64,000 nt of DNA. Origin: Saccharum officinarum. Taxonomy: Eukaryota > Streptophyta > Magnoliopsida > Poales > Poaceae. The stretch spans positions 117,038,680-117,102,679 of the forward strand of contig CM036160.1 of assembly GCA_020631735.1 (NCBI GenBank). The letters are read 5' to 3'. The notes beneath the pieces are model-generated. The model saw nothing but the letters and a program-made list of their open reading frames with translations. It was not told the origin of the DNA and ran no database searches. A program made the translations under genes and the position numbers. This document shows, piece after piece, positions 1-10,503 of this stretch. Position 1 is the first letter of the stretch; every line of letters begins with the position of its first letter.

Positions 1-1590
1 GCAGATCGATCTTCACATGCTTGGTCCTCTAGTGCTGCACGGGGTTGGTGGAGAGGTAGACCGCGCTGACGTTGTCGCAGTAGACGAGCGTGCTCCTGGC
101 GAGGGGGCGGTGAAGCTCGGCCAGGAGCTGGCGGAGCCAAGCGGCCTCGGCCACGCCGTTGGCAACGGCACGGTACTCCGCCTCGGCACTGGAGTGGGAG
201 ACCACCGGCTGACGCTTGGACGACCAAGAGACCAAGTTGCCGCCGAGGAAGACAGCGTAGCCGGAGGTGGACCTGCGGGTGTCCGGGCAGCCCGCCCAGT
301 CAGCGTCGGTGTAGACCACCAGCTCGGCAGTGGAGGACCGGCCGAGGAGCAGTCCGTAGCCGAGGGTGCCACGGAGGTACCGGAGAAGCCGCTTTATAGC
401 AGCCAGGTGGGGCTCCCGCGGAGCATGCATGTAGAGGCAGAGCTGCTGGACGGCATAAGTGATGTCCGGCCGTGTGAAGGTGAGGTATTGGAGCGCGCCA
501 GCAAGACTCCGGTAGGCGGTGGAGTCTGCTGGCCCAAGCATCAGACCCCCAGCCTCGGACAGCTTGCCCTGGGTGTCAACCGGGGTAGAGCAGGACTGGC
601 AGGCGGTCATCCCTGCTCGCTCCAGAATGTCACAAGTGAACTGCCGCTGGTGGAGGAACAGGCCTGAAGGTCGGGGCTCAACAGTGACGCCGAGGAAGTG
701 GTGGAGCACCCCAAGATCCTTCATAGCAAATTCCTTCTGGAGAGAGGCAATGACGTGGTGGAGCAGAGACTCGCTGGAGGCGGTGAGAACAATGTCATCC
801 ACATAGAGGAGCAGGTAAGCAGTCTCACCCCCATAGTGGTATATGAACAGGGAGGTGTCAGACTTGGCCTCCGTGAACCCAAGAGTCTGCAGGAAGGTAG
901 CGAATCGAGAGTACCAAGCCCGGGGTGCCTGCTTGAGCCCGTAGAGAGACTTGTTGAGCCGGCAGACGAAGTCAGGACGAGAAGAATCCACGAAACCGGC
1001 TGGCTGACTGCAGTAGACCGTCTCAGTGAGAGTGCCATGGAGGAAGGCATTCTTGACATCCAGCTGATGCACAGGCCAGGAGCGCTCGAGAGCCAGGGAG
1101 AGGACGGTGCGGACTGTAGCTGGCTTCACCACGGGATTGAAGGTCTCAGCATAGTCAATGCCAGGCCGCTGAGTGAAGCCGCGGAGGACCCAGCGAGCCT
1201 TGTAGCGCTCCAAGGAACCATCAGCACGCCTCTTGTGCGTCCAGATCCACTTGCCGGTGACAATGTTGGAGCCCGGCGGACGAGGCACTAGGTCCCACGT
1301 CTGGTTGGCGAGGAGGGCCGCGTACTCGTCCATCGCGCGGCGCCAGTGAGGATCCGCCAAGGCCGCGCGGATGTTAGAGGGTACCGGAGAGATCCCCGGC
1401 TCGCAGGCGGCGGCGGTGAGGGCCTGCGGGCGAGACGCCTGCCTCGTCACCATCGGGTGAGTGTGACGAGGGTCCCGGTAAAGAAGAGGCGGGTGGTACA
1501 CCGGCGGGTCGGCGCGAGAACGTGGCGATGCCGGCGGAGCAGGCACCGGCGACGACGGCGCAGGTGACGAGAGCGGCGGAGCCGGCTCAC

Positions 1591-1710
1591 GCCGGCGCTC
1601 GTAGACGATGCCAAAGCGTCCGGGAGGAGGTGAGGGCGGACGCGGCTCCCGCCGGCGCTGGTAGACAAGTCCGAAGCGCCCGGGAGGAGGTGGGGTCGGT
1701 GTGCTCGGTC
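1591..1710 (-). repeat. 60-bp (20-residue) tandem repeat in copia A
   Basis: Two in-frame 60-bp units encode GRFGLVYQRRREP... and GRFGIVYERRREP... between integrase and RT. This is the low-complexity linker that is variable in copia elements. Confidence 0.7.
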
Positions 1711-3814
1711 CCGCGATCGGAACGGCAGCATCTGGCACAACGGGAGGCAGCGAAGCCACAGGAAGCGAGGGTGGAAGCTCCGGGGCTGCCTCGACCGTGT
1801 CAGGCACCGGAAGGTCCTGGTGCGAGTCCGGCAGGGGCGAGGCTGGACCACCAGGAGAGCGCGCCGGAGCAGGACCTGCAGGGTAGAGGGAGAAGGGTGG
1901 CAGAATCGCCGGGTCAGTGGGAAAGAAGGAAGCCTCCGCAGGGTCAGCGGGAGGTGTGGGTGGAGAGGTGGTGGAGTAAGGGAACGCCGACTCATCAAAC
2001 ACGACATGGCGAGAGATGAGGACACGGCGAGAGGTAAGGTCAAAGCAGCGGTAACCCTTGTGATCCGGAGAGTATCCGAGAAAGACACAGAGGGTCGACC
2101 GGGGAGCCAACTTATGGGGAGCGGTGGCGGCGGTGTTAGGGTAACACGCACACCCAAAGACTCGAAGGTGGTCGTACCGAGGAGGGGTACCGAAAAGAGC
2201 GTGGTGAGGCATGGGAGCTGGGCAGGCAGTAGAAGGAAGTCGGTTAAGGAGATAGGTGGAGGTGTGCAGGCACTCAGCCCAGAAGCGAGCGGGTAGAGAG
2301 GCCTGGAGCAGAAGGGTGCGCATGATATCATTGGTTGTGCGGATCATACGCTCTGCCTTGCCGTTTTGAGAGGAGGTATACGGACAAGACATGCGCAGAT
2401 GGACACCGGAAGAAAGGAAGAAGGCACGGGAGGTGGAGTTATCGAACTCACGGCCATTGTCACACTGGACAGCCTTGATGGTGAGGCCGAACTGAGTGAA
2501 TACCTAAGCAAAGAGGTGGCTAAGAGTGGTGAACGCCTCGGACTTGACACGCAGGGGAAAAGTCCAGGAATAATGGGAGAAATCATCGACCACCACCAAG
2601 TAGTACTTATAGCCAGACATGCTGAGAACAGGAGAAGTCCACAAGTCGCAATGAATAAGATCAAATGCACGAGTGGCATGTGAGGACTGAAAAGGAAGGC
2701 GAATGTGACGGCCCAGCTGGCACGCATGACACAAGTGATCATCGGGAGGCCGAGAGCACCGAATGTCAGAACTACGACTGAGCTGCAGTAGGGCATCCCG
2801 GCCAGGATGGCCGAGGCGACGGTGCCAAGTGGTGGAGGAAGGAGTGGCGGCGAAAGCGGCTGAGGAAGGCGAAAGAGGTGAAACAGGCGCCGAGGAAGGC
2901 GAAGAAGGTGGAAACCGAAGGGTGTAGAGAGGCCCAGTGCCGTTACACCGGAGCCGAGGAACCCGGGAGGCCAAATCCCGCACGGTGAGGCCAGAGGGGT
3001 CAAACTCAACCGAACAAGAGTTGTCAGTGGTGAAGCGGCGAATAGAGAGAAGGTTGTGAACCATACCGGGAGCCACAAGAACATCAGGGATATGAAAGGA
3101 GCCGTGAGAACCGGCAGTGCCCACGGAGGAGACAGGAATGCAGGTGCCATTAGCGACCATGATGGAAGAGGGACAGGAAGGGTGGGGTGGATGGAGAGAA
3201 GAAAGAAGACTCGCATCGGGCGTGGTGTGGAACGTGGCGCCCGAGTCGGCGATCCAATCAGGACTGACTGGTGGAGGGCTGGCGGTGGTGCTGAAGGAGG
3301 AGGCCAAGGTAGCCGGAGCCCAAACGGCAAGCCCTGGAGAGGTACCGGAATGTGGAGCCCACGGGGAGTTGGGGTGAAACCCCGGGGGAGCACTAGGGAG
3401 CATTGCCGCCGACGGGCGAAGCTCACCCCGTGAGGGTACCGACGGCCTGGCCGCGATACCGTGTAAGGCAGGGATGTGGAGGAGCGACTCCGTCGCGGCG
3501 AGTTGCCGAGCCAGCGCATCGGCCGCATCGCGCTCGCGCTCCCAAGCGAGGGCGGCCGCACTGGGGCTGCTCCGCCGCGTGTTCCGCGCCCCCGCCGGCT
3601 GCTTCACAGCAGGTCGTGCCACTGGCGGACACACCCCCGCAGGACGGCCCTCAAGCATGGCGCCGTACGTCTGAACACGCGGGCTGCTGACACTGAGGAT
3701 TGCAGCCATAGCAGCATGGAGATCGGCGGCCTCCAGGGACGCGGCACCCGCGCCTCGGAGGGCAGGCAGGGCCGCCGGAAGGGGTGGGGGTGGGGCGAGC
3801 GCGGCTCCCGCGTC

Positions 3815-4310
3815 TGGGAGCGCAGCCAGGGCTGCTGGAGGAGGCGCCGCCCCGGCACCTGAAGCTGGACGGGAGGGGAGAGGTCCGTCCGCGCCCAGGA
3901 AGGGGCCGGCCATGGCCGGCGGTGGCGGGGGTTGGGAGGAAAAGAGCGGGGCGACGTCCGTGGCGAGATCAGTGCCGGACAGGACCGGCGGCGGCTGGGG
4001 ATGGTCCAACCGGTGGCGAAACAGAGGGGGGAAGGGGCCGGCCAGGAAGGGTCCGGCCATGGCCGGCGGCGGCGGGGCTGGGCCAGCCGGTGGCTGAGCA
4101 GAGGAGGATGGAGAAGAAAAGATGGGGAGCGCAGCCAGGGCTGCTGGAGGAGGCGCCGCCCCGGCACCTGAAGCTGGACGGGAGGGGAGAGGTCCGTCCG
4201 CGCCCAGGGCGGGAGCAGCACCGGACAGGACCGTCGGCGGCTGGGGATGGTCCAGCCGGTGGGGAAGCAGAGGGGGGGAGGGGCCGGCCAGGCAGGGGCC
4301 GGCCATGGCC
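3815..4310 (-). repeat. tandem duplication in copia A gag region
   Basis: A block of about 84 bp at 3815-3898 recurs at 4124-4207 (offset 309), and the neighbouring block near 3995-4070 recurs near 4235-4310. The copies are nearly identical and keep the reading frame. They encode proline/alanine/glycine-rich segments, including repeated PRPASGAGAAPPPAALAALP-like text. Confidence 0.75.
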
Positions 4311-4540
4311 GGCGGCGCCGGGCCCGGCGGAAACGACCGAATCGAGCATAGCTCGCTCGGTGTCGGGCCAGGCGAGGGGAAAGGGAGAAGAAGGGTGGGG
4401 TCTGAGGTAGACGAGGAATGGGGAGGGGAAAGGGGCGGCCAGCCGGACATGGCGGCCGGCGGCGGCTCGCCGGGCTGCGGCGGCGCGCCTGGCGACGGCA
4501 GCGGCCAGATGACAGGGGAGGGGAGGAGGAACGAAGCTAT

Positions 4541-4550
4541 CTTGATACCA
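4541..4550 (-). promoter_or_regulatory. primer-binding site of copia A
   Basis: Minus-strand TGGTATCAAG immediately follows the LTR terminus. It matches the usual copia primer site complementary to the 3' end of initiator tRNA-Met (TGGTATCA...). Confidence 0.8.
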
Positions 4551-4642
4551 TGCTAAAACTGATTTTCACATTATTGGGCCAACCCTAAGGGTGGCTATAT
4601 ATAGTACCATACATGGGCCTCTAATGGGCCTATACTCCAACA
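4551..4642 (-). repeat. 5' LTR of copia A, 92 bp
   Basis: On the minus strand the segment begins TGTTGGAGTATAGGCCC and ends GTTTTAGCA, i.e. TG...CA, directly followed by the primer-binding site. It holds a TATA-like CTATATATAG (4595-4604). At 92 bp it is very short for a copia LTR. The second LTR is off-window, so the boundaries rest on TG/CA and the primer site. Confidence 0.8.
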
Positions 4643-5018
4643 GGCCTCCCGCCCCGCGCCCGCGCGTCCACCGGGGCATCGCGGCCGCCCGCGCGCCCGC
4701 GGCCGCTGTCGGCGCAGCTCGCCTGGACCCGCGCGGCCGTCCGCGCGCGCCTCGCGCAGCCCCGCGTCCGTCGTCCGCGCGGCCCGCGCTCGCGCAGCCG
4801 CCCCATCTTCCGAGCTCGAGGCCCCGCGTGCGCCACCTCTGCTCCCTCGCGAGGCCAGGCTCGCGGCCTTCCGCTCCCTCACGCGGCTCCTTGCTCGGCC
4901 TTCCGCTCCCTCGCGCGGTGAGAGGGAGCGCTCGGTGACTCCTCTGTTTCCCTTCCTCTGCTTCCCTTCTTCCAAAAAAAATAGTGAGAGCAGTAACAGA
5001 GTTGCCGGTTCCTTCTTC

Positions 5019-8000
5019 ATGGCGTCCCCCAGTCGCACTCGTCCTGGTGCTATTCCTGTCCCCAAGTGTCCGGTCATCTTCAACGGCACAAATTGGGGCG
5101 ATTTTGTTTTCCATATGGAGGTCCACATGGACGGCCAGCTGCTGTGGGGGTACCTTACAGGGGATCGGGTGTGTCCTGCATGTCCTGCTCTTCCGATGCA
5201 GCCCACATATCCTCCTGATGCTGATGATGCCACCAAGCATGCTCTTCTGGATGCTTTTGAGGCTCAGATGGAGACCTATCAATCTGATCTTGGTCTCTAT
5301 GAGACTTGGCTGCGTGAGGAAAAATCTGCCAAGGCCATCTTACTTGCGAGCATGGAGATTGATCTCGCCCGGTCTCTCAGAGGCCTTGCCACCTCCCACC
5401 TCATGTGGGATCACCTCTGTCGTAGTTATGAGATCCGCAATGAGGCTATGTACCTTGCTGTTGTTGAGGAGGCTCAGTCACTTCGCCAGCTCGACTCTAC
5501 AATTGAGGACTTTCACCGCAAGATGACTGATGTCTGGCATCGCCTGGACAACTTGGGTGCCGAGTTTTGTGGTGGTGGTACTTGTCAATGCTGCGACCGC
5601 CACCGGGCCCAGCGGGACACACTTCGCCTTCACGAGTTTCTCTCTCGGCTGCGTCCAGAGTTCGAGACTATTCGAGCACAGCTACTGACTCGTCGTCCGC
5701 GCCCCTCACTCACAGAGGCGATGCCTGAGCTACGAGCTGAGGAGACTCGACTTCGGACTGGGGGTGTGAGCCGTGCTCAGCCACAGCCCTCTGTCCTAGC
5801 GGTCTCTCCGCCTCCGTCCCAGTCTCCGGTGGTGGCGGGGGTTCCTTTTGGTGTGCAATGTGGCTACTGCAAGCTCTATGGTCACGAGGAGAAGGACTGT
5901 CGCAAGAAGCAACGCAACCGCTACGGCCATCGTGATAGGCGCTCCTCTCAGGGCTCTGGTGCCTCTTCTACTCCGCAGGGTACTCGCTCTGTGTCCGCAG
6001 CAGAGCAGGAGGTTCTCGCCATGTTCCGTCGTCTCACTACCGCAGCTCAGGCCTCTCCTCATGGGACTACAGCTCAGGCTTCTAGTTCCACACCACCTCC
6101 TCCTTCGTCAGGTATATCACCCCCGTGGTTCCTTGATTCGGGTGCCTCTTTTCACATGACACCAAATACCACACACCTATCTTCTCTATCCTCGCCTGAT
6201 TTGCCTGTTGTTGTTCGCACTGCCGATGGCACCTCCCTTCCTGTTGCTGGGAGAGGTGTTCTTTCCACTTCTTCTTTTGAGGTTCCTTCTGTTTCGCATG
6301 TTCCACAACTCACCATGCAACTTTTATCTGCGGGTCAAATCACTGATCATGGTTGTCGCATAATCCTTGAATCTGATTCTTGTTGTGTTCAGGACCTTCG
6401 TACGGGCCTTTTGGTGGGAACTGGGCCTAGGTGTCGGGACTCACAACGCCTATGGGAGCTTGATTGGTTGCGTCTTCCTTCACCCGTTTTGACTCCCCCA
6501 TCGCCTGGTTCTTCAGCATCTGCATCAGCTGCTTCATCCACCGCCTCTTTTGTGGAGTGGCATCGTCGTCTTGGCCACCTTTCTGGTTCTCGATTGTCCA
6601 GTCTTGTTGGTAGTGGTGTCTTAGGTCCTGTTTCTGGTGACACTGCTCTACATTGTACGGGTTGCAAACTTGGCAAACAATTGCAACTCCCCTATCCCTC
6701 TAGTGAGTCTAAATCCCAGAAACCGTTTGATCTTGTTCACTCTGATGTATGGGGCCCTGCCCCCGTAGTTTCAAAAGGAGGGCAATCATATTATGTTTTG
6801 TTCATTGATGACTATTCGAGATTTACTTGGATTTATCTGATGTCCTCTCGAGGCCAATTTCTGTCTATTTATCAACAATTTGCTACCATGGTCCGTACCC
6901 AATATAATTCTCCCATTCGTGTTTTTCGTGCGGACTCTGCTAGTGAGTACATTTCCACTGCCCATCGCTCCTACCTTGCTGAGCGGGGTACCCTTGCCAA
7001 ATTTTCATGTCCTGGTGCTCATGCTCAAAATGGTGTTGCGGAGCGCAAACATCGCCACATTCTTGAGACTGCTCGTGCTCTCTTGATCTCCTCTGCCCTT
7101 GCTCCTCATTTCTGGGCTGAGGCGGTCTCCACGGCTGTTTTCCTCATAAACCGCCAACCCTCCACCTCTCTTAAGGGTAGCACTCCCTATGAGCGTCTTT
7201 TTGGTAGCCCTCCTTCCTATAGTCATCTCCGTTGTTTTGGGTGTGTTTGTTATGTTCTACTTCCACCTCGAGAGCGCACCAAACTCACTGCTCAGTCTGT
7301 TGAGTGTGTTTTTCTTGGGTACAGTACCGAACACAAGGGCTATCGCTGCTATGACCCTGTTGCTCGGCGGATGAGGATTTCTCGGGATGTCACCTTTGAT
7401 GAGTCCCGACCCTACTATCCTCGTTCTCCCTCTGGTCTTTCGGACCCTGCCGAGTCTCTCTCGTTTCTCACTTTACCAGAGTGGTATCTTCCACTGTCAT
7501 CTCCATCTTCGCCACCTCCTACTCCTTCGCCTTCGCCACTTCCTTCAACCTCCTCCACTATACCACCGCCTTCCCTTTCGCCTTCCCCATCACCGCCTCA
7601 CTCTCAACCACCAGTCTCCCCTTCCCCACCGTTGCGCCCTACTCCACCACAGATCACTCACTACTACACTCGTCGTCCACGCCCTGCTCCACCACTTGAC
7701 TCTTCCCCGTCCGTCCTTGGACCTCTTCCTCAGCCTCCTCGCTATGACCTTCGTGACCGCAGCTCCCTTCATCCCCCGGATCGCTTTGGCTTCACTGCTA
7801 CCGTCTTAGTCGAGCCTGCGACCTATCGGGAAGTTGCTTCTCACCCGGAGTGGCAGCATGCTATGGCTGAGGAGATTGCTGCTCTTGAGCGTACCAGCAC
7901 CTGGGATCTTGTTCCCACACCACCTCACGTCACTCCTATCACTTGCAAGTGGGTCTACAAGGTCAAGACTCGCTCGGATGGCTCTCTTGAGCGCTACAAG

Positions 8001-9335
8001 GCTCGTCTTGTGGCTCGTGGCTTTGAACAGGAGTATGGTATTGACTACGAGGAGACGCTTGCTCCTGTTGCTCACATGACCACTGTTCGGACACTTCTTG
8101 CTGTTGCCTCCGTTCGCCAGTGGTCCATCTCACAGTTGGATGTCAAGAATGCCTTCCTTAATGGTGAGCTTCGTGAGGAAGTCTATATGCAGCCACCTTC
8201 GGGGTACTCCGTTCCTGATGGGATGGTTTGTCGCCTGCGTCGTTCCCTATATGGTCTTAAGCAAGCTCCTCGTGCTTGGTTTGAGCGTTTCTCCTCTGTT
8301 CTTATTGATGCTGGCTTCCAACCTAGTGATCATGATCTTGCTCTTTTTGTTCACACTTCTTCAGGTGGTCGCACCCTTCTTCTTCTCTATGTTGATGACA
8401 TGATCATCACAGGTGACGACTCTCAGTTTATTGCCTTTGTGAAGCAGCGTCTCAGTGAGACATTCCTCATGTCGGATTTGGGTCCTCTTCGTTACTTCCT
8501 TGGTCTTGAGGTCACCTCCACGTCTGATGGTATTTTTCTCTCTCAGGAGAAGTACACTCAGGATCTCCTCTCCCGTGCTGCTCTCACAGATCACCGCACT
8601 GTTGATACTCCTATGGAGCTCAATGTTCACCTCCGACCCACTGATGGTGCTCCACTTGCTGATCCTATTCGCTATCGCCAGATTGTTGGAAGCCTTGTTT
8701 ACCTTGGGATCACCCGTCCTGATATCACTCACTCTGTTCATATCTTGAGTCAGTTTGTCTCAGCTCCTACCCAGCTCCACTATTCTCACCTCCTTCGTGT
8801 TCTGCGGTACCTTCGTGGAACCATCACCCGTCGTCTTTTCTTTCCTCGCTCTAGTTCTCTCCAGCTTCAGGCGTACTCTGACGCGACATGGGCGAGTGAT
8901 CCCACTGATCGCTACTCCCTCTCGGCTTATTGCGTTTTCCTTGGCTCCTCCTTGATTGCCTGAAAAACCAAGAAGCAAACTGCAGTCTCTCGCTCGAGTG
9001 CTGAAGCTGAGCTGCGTGCTATGGCGACTGTGACTGCCGAGGTGACATGGCTTCGATGGCTCCTTGAGGATTTTGGTGTGCCTGCCACTGCACCCACTTC
9101 TCTCTCTACTGACAGCACTGGTGCGATCAGTATTGCTCGTGATCCGGTCAAGCATGAGCTCACAAAACACATTGGGGTTGATGCTTCCTACATGAGATCG
9201 CAGGTGCATGATCAGGTTGTGTCTCTTCACCATGTGCCTTCAGAGGTTCAACTAGCTGATTTCTTCACCAAGGCACAGACACGGGCCCAGCATAGATTCT
9301 TGCTCTCCAAACTCAGTGTTGTAGATCCACCATGA
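5019..9335 (+). pseudogene. copia B gag-pol polyprotein, one in-frame UGA
   Basis: Likely start is the ATG at 5019 ([10 protein letters not shown]). An upstream GTG in the same frame at 4935 is less likely. Domains in order: UBN2-type gag with [17 protein letters not shown] near 5340; zinc knuckle [14 protein letters not shown] (CX2CX4HX4C) near 5860; protease [11 protein letters not shown] near 6125; GAG-pre-integrase [10 protein letters not shown] with CTGCKLGKQ; integrase with HSDVWGP (6740), FRADSASEY (6926) and NGVAERKHR (7030); [14 protein letters not shown] near 8380; RNase [11 protein letters not shown] near 8875. A TGA at 8961-8963 stands where copia RNase H normally has tryptophan. 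The frame then continues open to a stop at 9333-9335. About 1,438 codons are otherwise uninterrupted, unlike the much-decayed flanks. Confidence 0.9.
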
Positions 9336-9348
9336 GCTTGAGGGGGGA
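9334..9348 (+). promoter_or_regulatory. polypurine tract of copia B
   Basis: TGAGCTTGAGGGGGGA lies directly before the 3' LTR and overlaps the end of pol. It is the standard plus-strand primer position. Confidence 0.8.
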
Positions 9349-9485
9349 TGTTAGATGTATAGATGCATATAGCTGCACTCTTTGTTTTCCCTTCACTTGG
9401 AGGGTTTATTTGCATATGTACACACACATGTATATCTTTCCTCTTTGGTCTGGAATGGAAATCGGTTGGCCATATTCTTCTAACA
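9349..9485 (+). repeat. 3' LTR of copia B, 137 bp
   Basis: Begins TGTTAGATGTATAG and ends TTCTTCTAACA, so the ends form the inverted repeat TGTTAGA/TCTAACA. Position right after the polypurine tract fixes the start. Confidence 0.85.
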
Positions 9486-9639
9486 TTTCTAACCAATAAA
9501 AACACACACTCTGGGTGAGACCTGACCAACACTCTAACCGCCTACCTACCCTGTCGCTAGAGCTGGACCTAAGGCATCAAGCTTCCGTGCAAGACACCAC
9601 AAGTGGTGTTCATCACTAAAGGCACGCAACAGGTCATTC

Positions 9640-9758
9640 ATGTTGGGACTGGCACCCTCAAAGTTGATCGATCCATGGAAGAAGGCCCTGTACGCTGATT
9701 TTGTTGTGCCTGAAGTTTCAAACCTCCAACTATGAGAGTCTTCGTTTGGAGAGAGCAT
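9640..9758 (-). pseudogene. LINE reverse-transcriptase zf-RVT fragment
   Basis: Minus-strand translation includes SHSWRFETSGTTKSAYRAFF. This resembles the zf-RVT region found at the C-terminus of plant non-LTR RT proteins (typically SGxYSTKSAYRAFF). Only about 40 codons are recognisable and no catalytic RT domain is present. The rest of 9486-9852 shows no gene. Confidence 0.5.
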
Positions 9759-9868
9759 GAAATCCTGAATAATGTCCCTTAGTTTAGAAACTTGAAGATC
9801 ATAGGCCTAGATTTATCTTGAATAGCACTTTCATAAAAGCATAAGTTTGTTTAGGATGTTGATTTATA

Positions 9869-10159
9869 CAACAACAACAACATAGTCTTTTATCCCAAGC
9901 AAGTTGGGGTAGGCTAGAGATGAAACCCAAAAGAGACGAGAAACAGGGAGACACATAAAGGGACATAAAGGACACAAGACAAAAAGAGGTCACGGTTCAG
10001 GCACGTTGATTGCCAAACTCCGCCTATGTTGACTGAAAGACCTTTTTAAGTCGTCTCAACATAGCCGGTCCCAAGCCCAGGTAAAGGAGGAGGGTGTGTT
10101 AAGGTCTGGCGAACCAACAGTAAAAAAACAGCCACTCTCATGAATTTGAAACCCACAAG
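9869..10159 (-). mobile_element. SINE-like retroposon with 16-bp target duplication
   Basis: Flanked by AGGATGTTGATTTATA at 9853-9868 and 10160-10175. The left edge reads ACAACAACAACA then CCCAAGCAAGTTGGGGTAGG, which on the minus strand is the 3' end of Au-type grass SINEs finishing in (TTG)n repeats. At 291 bp it is longer than a typical Au SINE (about 180 bp), so it may be a composite or related family. The long variable TSD and simple-repeat tail indicate LINE-mediated insertion. Confidence 0.7.
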
Positions 10160-10175
10160 AGGATGTTGATTTATA

Positions 10176-10503
10176 TTCTAATAAAAATAGTGGTACGAAG
10201 GCATTACTCCCTCCATTTGAATACAAGGCATATATTTTGTTCATCAATACAAGGCATATTTCATATCCTGAGGAAAAATTTGCGTGTCCTCCATATATAC
10301 CCCAAATAACTACTTCACTTTAAACTTTTCATGCTTACATGCATGCATATTTTTATAATAATGGGGTGAACTGTAAATGTAATCATCTTGAATGATTTCT
10401 CGGTATGGCAAGGTAAAATATGCTTTGGTCTATGTGCATTTAACAAAATGTGCTAATGTAGTATCATTCATCGAGATAACATACAGATTTGTTGGGTACT
10501 TAC
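10176..10503. other. non-coding stretch, probable REV3 intron
   Basis: AT-rich. Around 10206 ACTCCCTCCATTTGAATACA resembles a Stowaway MITE terminus, but no matching right end is seen. It lies directly downstream of the last resolved REV3 splice donor, so it is probably intronic. Confidence 0.4.

Larger units (their letters stand above)
1..4450 (-). pseudogene. copia A gag-pol polyprotein, two in-frame stops
   Basis: One reading frame runs from an ATG at 4450 to base 1, broken only by stops at 2504-2506 (inside the integrase core) and 29-31 (C-terminal RNase H). Visible motifs, in order: protease IADSGATFH near 3235-3260; GAG-pre-integrase TWHRRLGHPG with zinc CHACQLG near 2700-2830; integrase start HCDLW near 2640; integrase end SSQNGKAER near 2360; RT core LLLYVDD near 800; RNase H YTDADWAG near 320. 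The first ~370 codons are proline/alanine-rich. I see no recognisable UBN2 gag fold and no CCHC zinc knuckle, both normal in copia gag. Whether the gag was replaced or only expanded cannot be settled by eye. Both stops are single-codon changes in otherwise open frame. Confidence 0.88.
1..4642 (-). mobile_element. Ty1/copia LTR retrotransposon A, cut by the window edge
   Basis: Minus-strand copia element read from its 5' LTR (4551-4642) through primer-binding site, gag-pol and RNase H to base 1, so its 3' LTR lies outside the window. Domain order on the minus strand is protease, GAG-pre-integrase, integrase, reverse transcriptase, RNase H, which is the copia order. The base adjoining the 5' LTR (4643 on) belongs to the leader of the plus-strand copia element B. 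Element A therefore most likely inserted into element B. The expected five-base target duplication would be GGCCT at 4643-4647, with its partner off-window. Two in-frame stop codons show the copy is decayed. Confidence 0.9.
4643..9485 (+). mobile_element. Ty1/copia LTR retrotransposon B, missing its 5' LTR
   Basis: Plus-strand copia element with GC-rich leader (4643-5018), one long gag-pol frame, polypurine tract and 3' LTR (9349-9485). No sequence resembling the 3' LTR (TGTTAGATGTATAG...) or a primer site lies between 4643 and 5018. The 5' LTR must therefore be on the far side of element A, left of the window. That makes B the older host of a nested insertion. Confidence 0.85.

Noticed and set aside
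17..2331. Several long open frames antisense to or out of frame with copia A pol
   Set aside because: They have no domain motifs and track the GC-rich codon bias of the real minus-strand pol frame.
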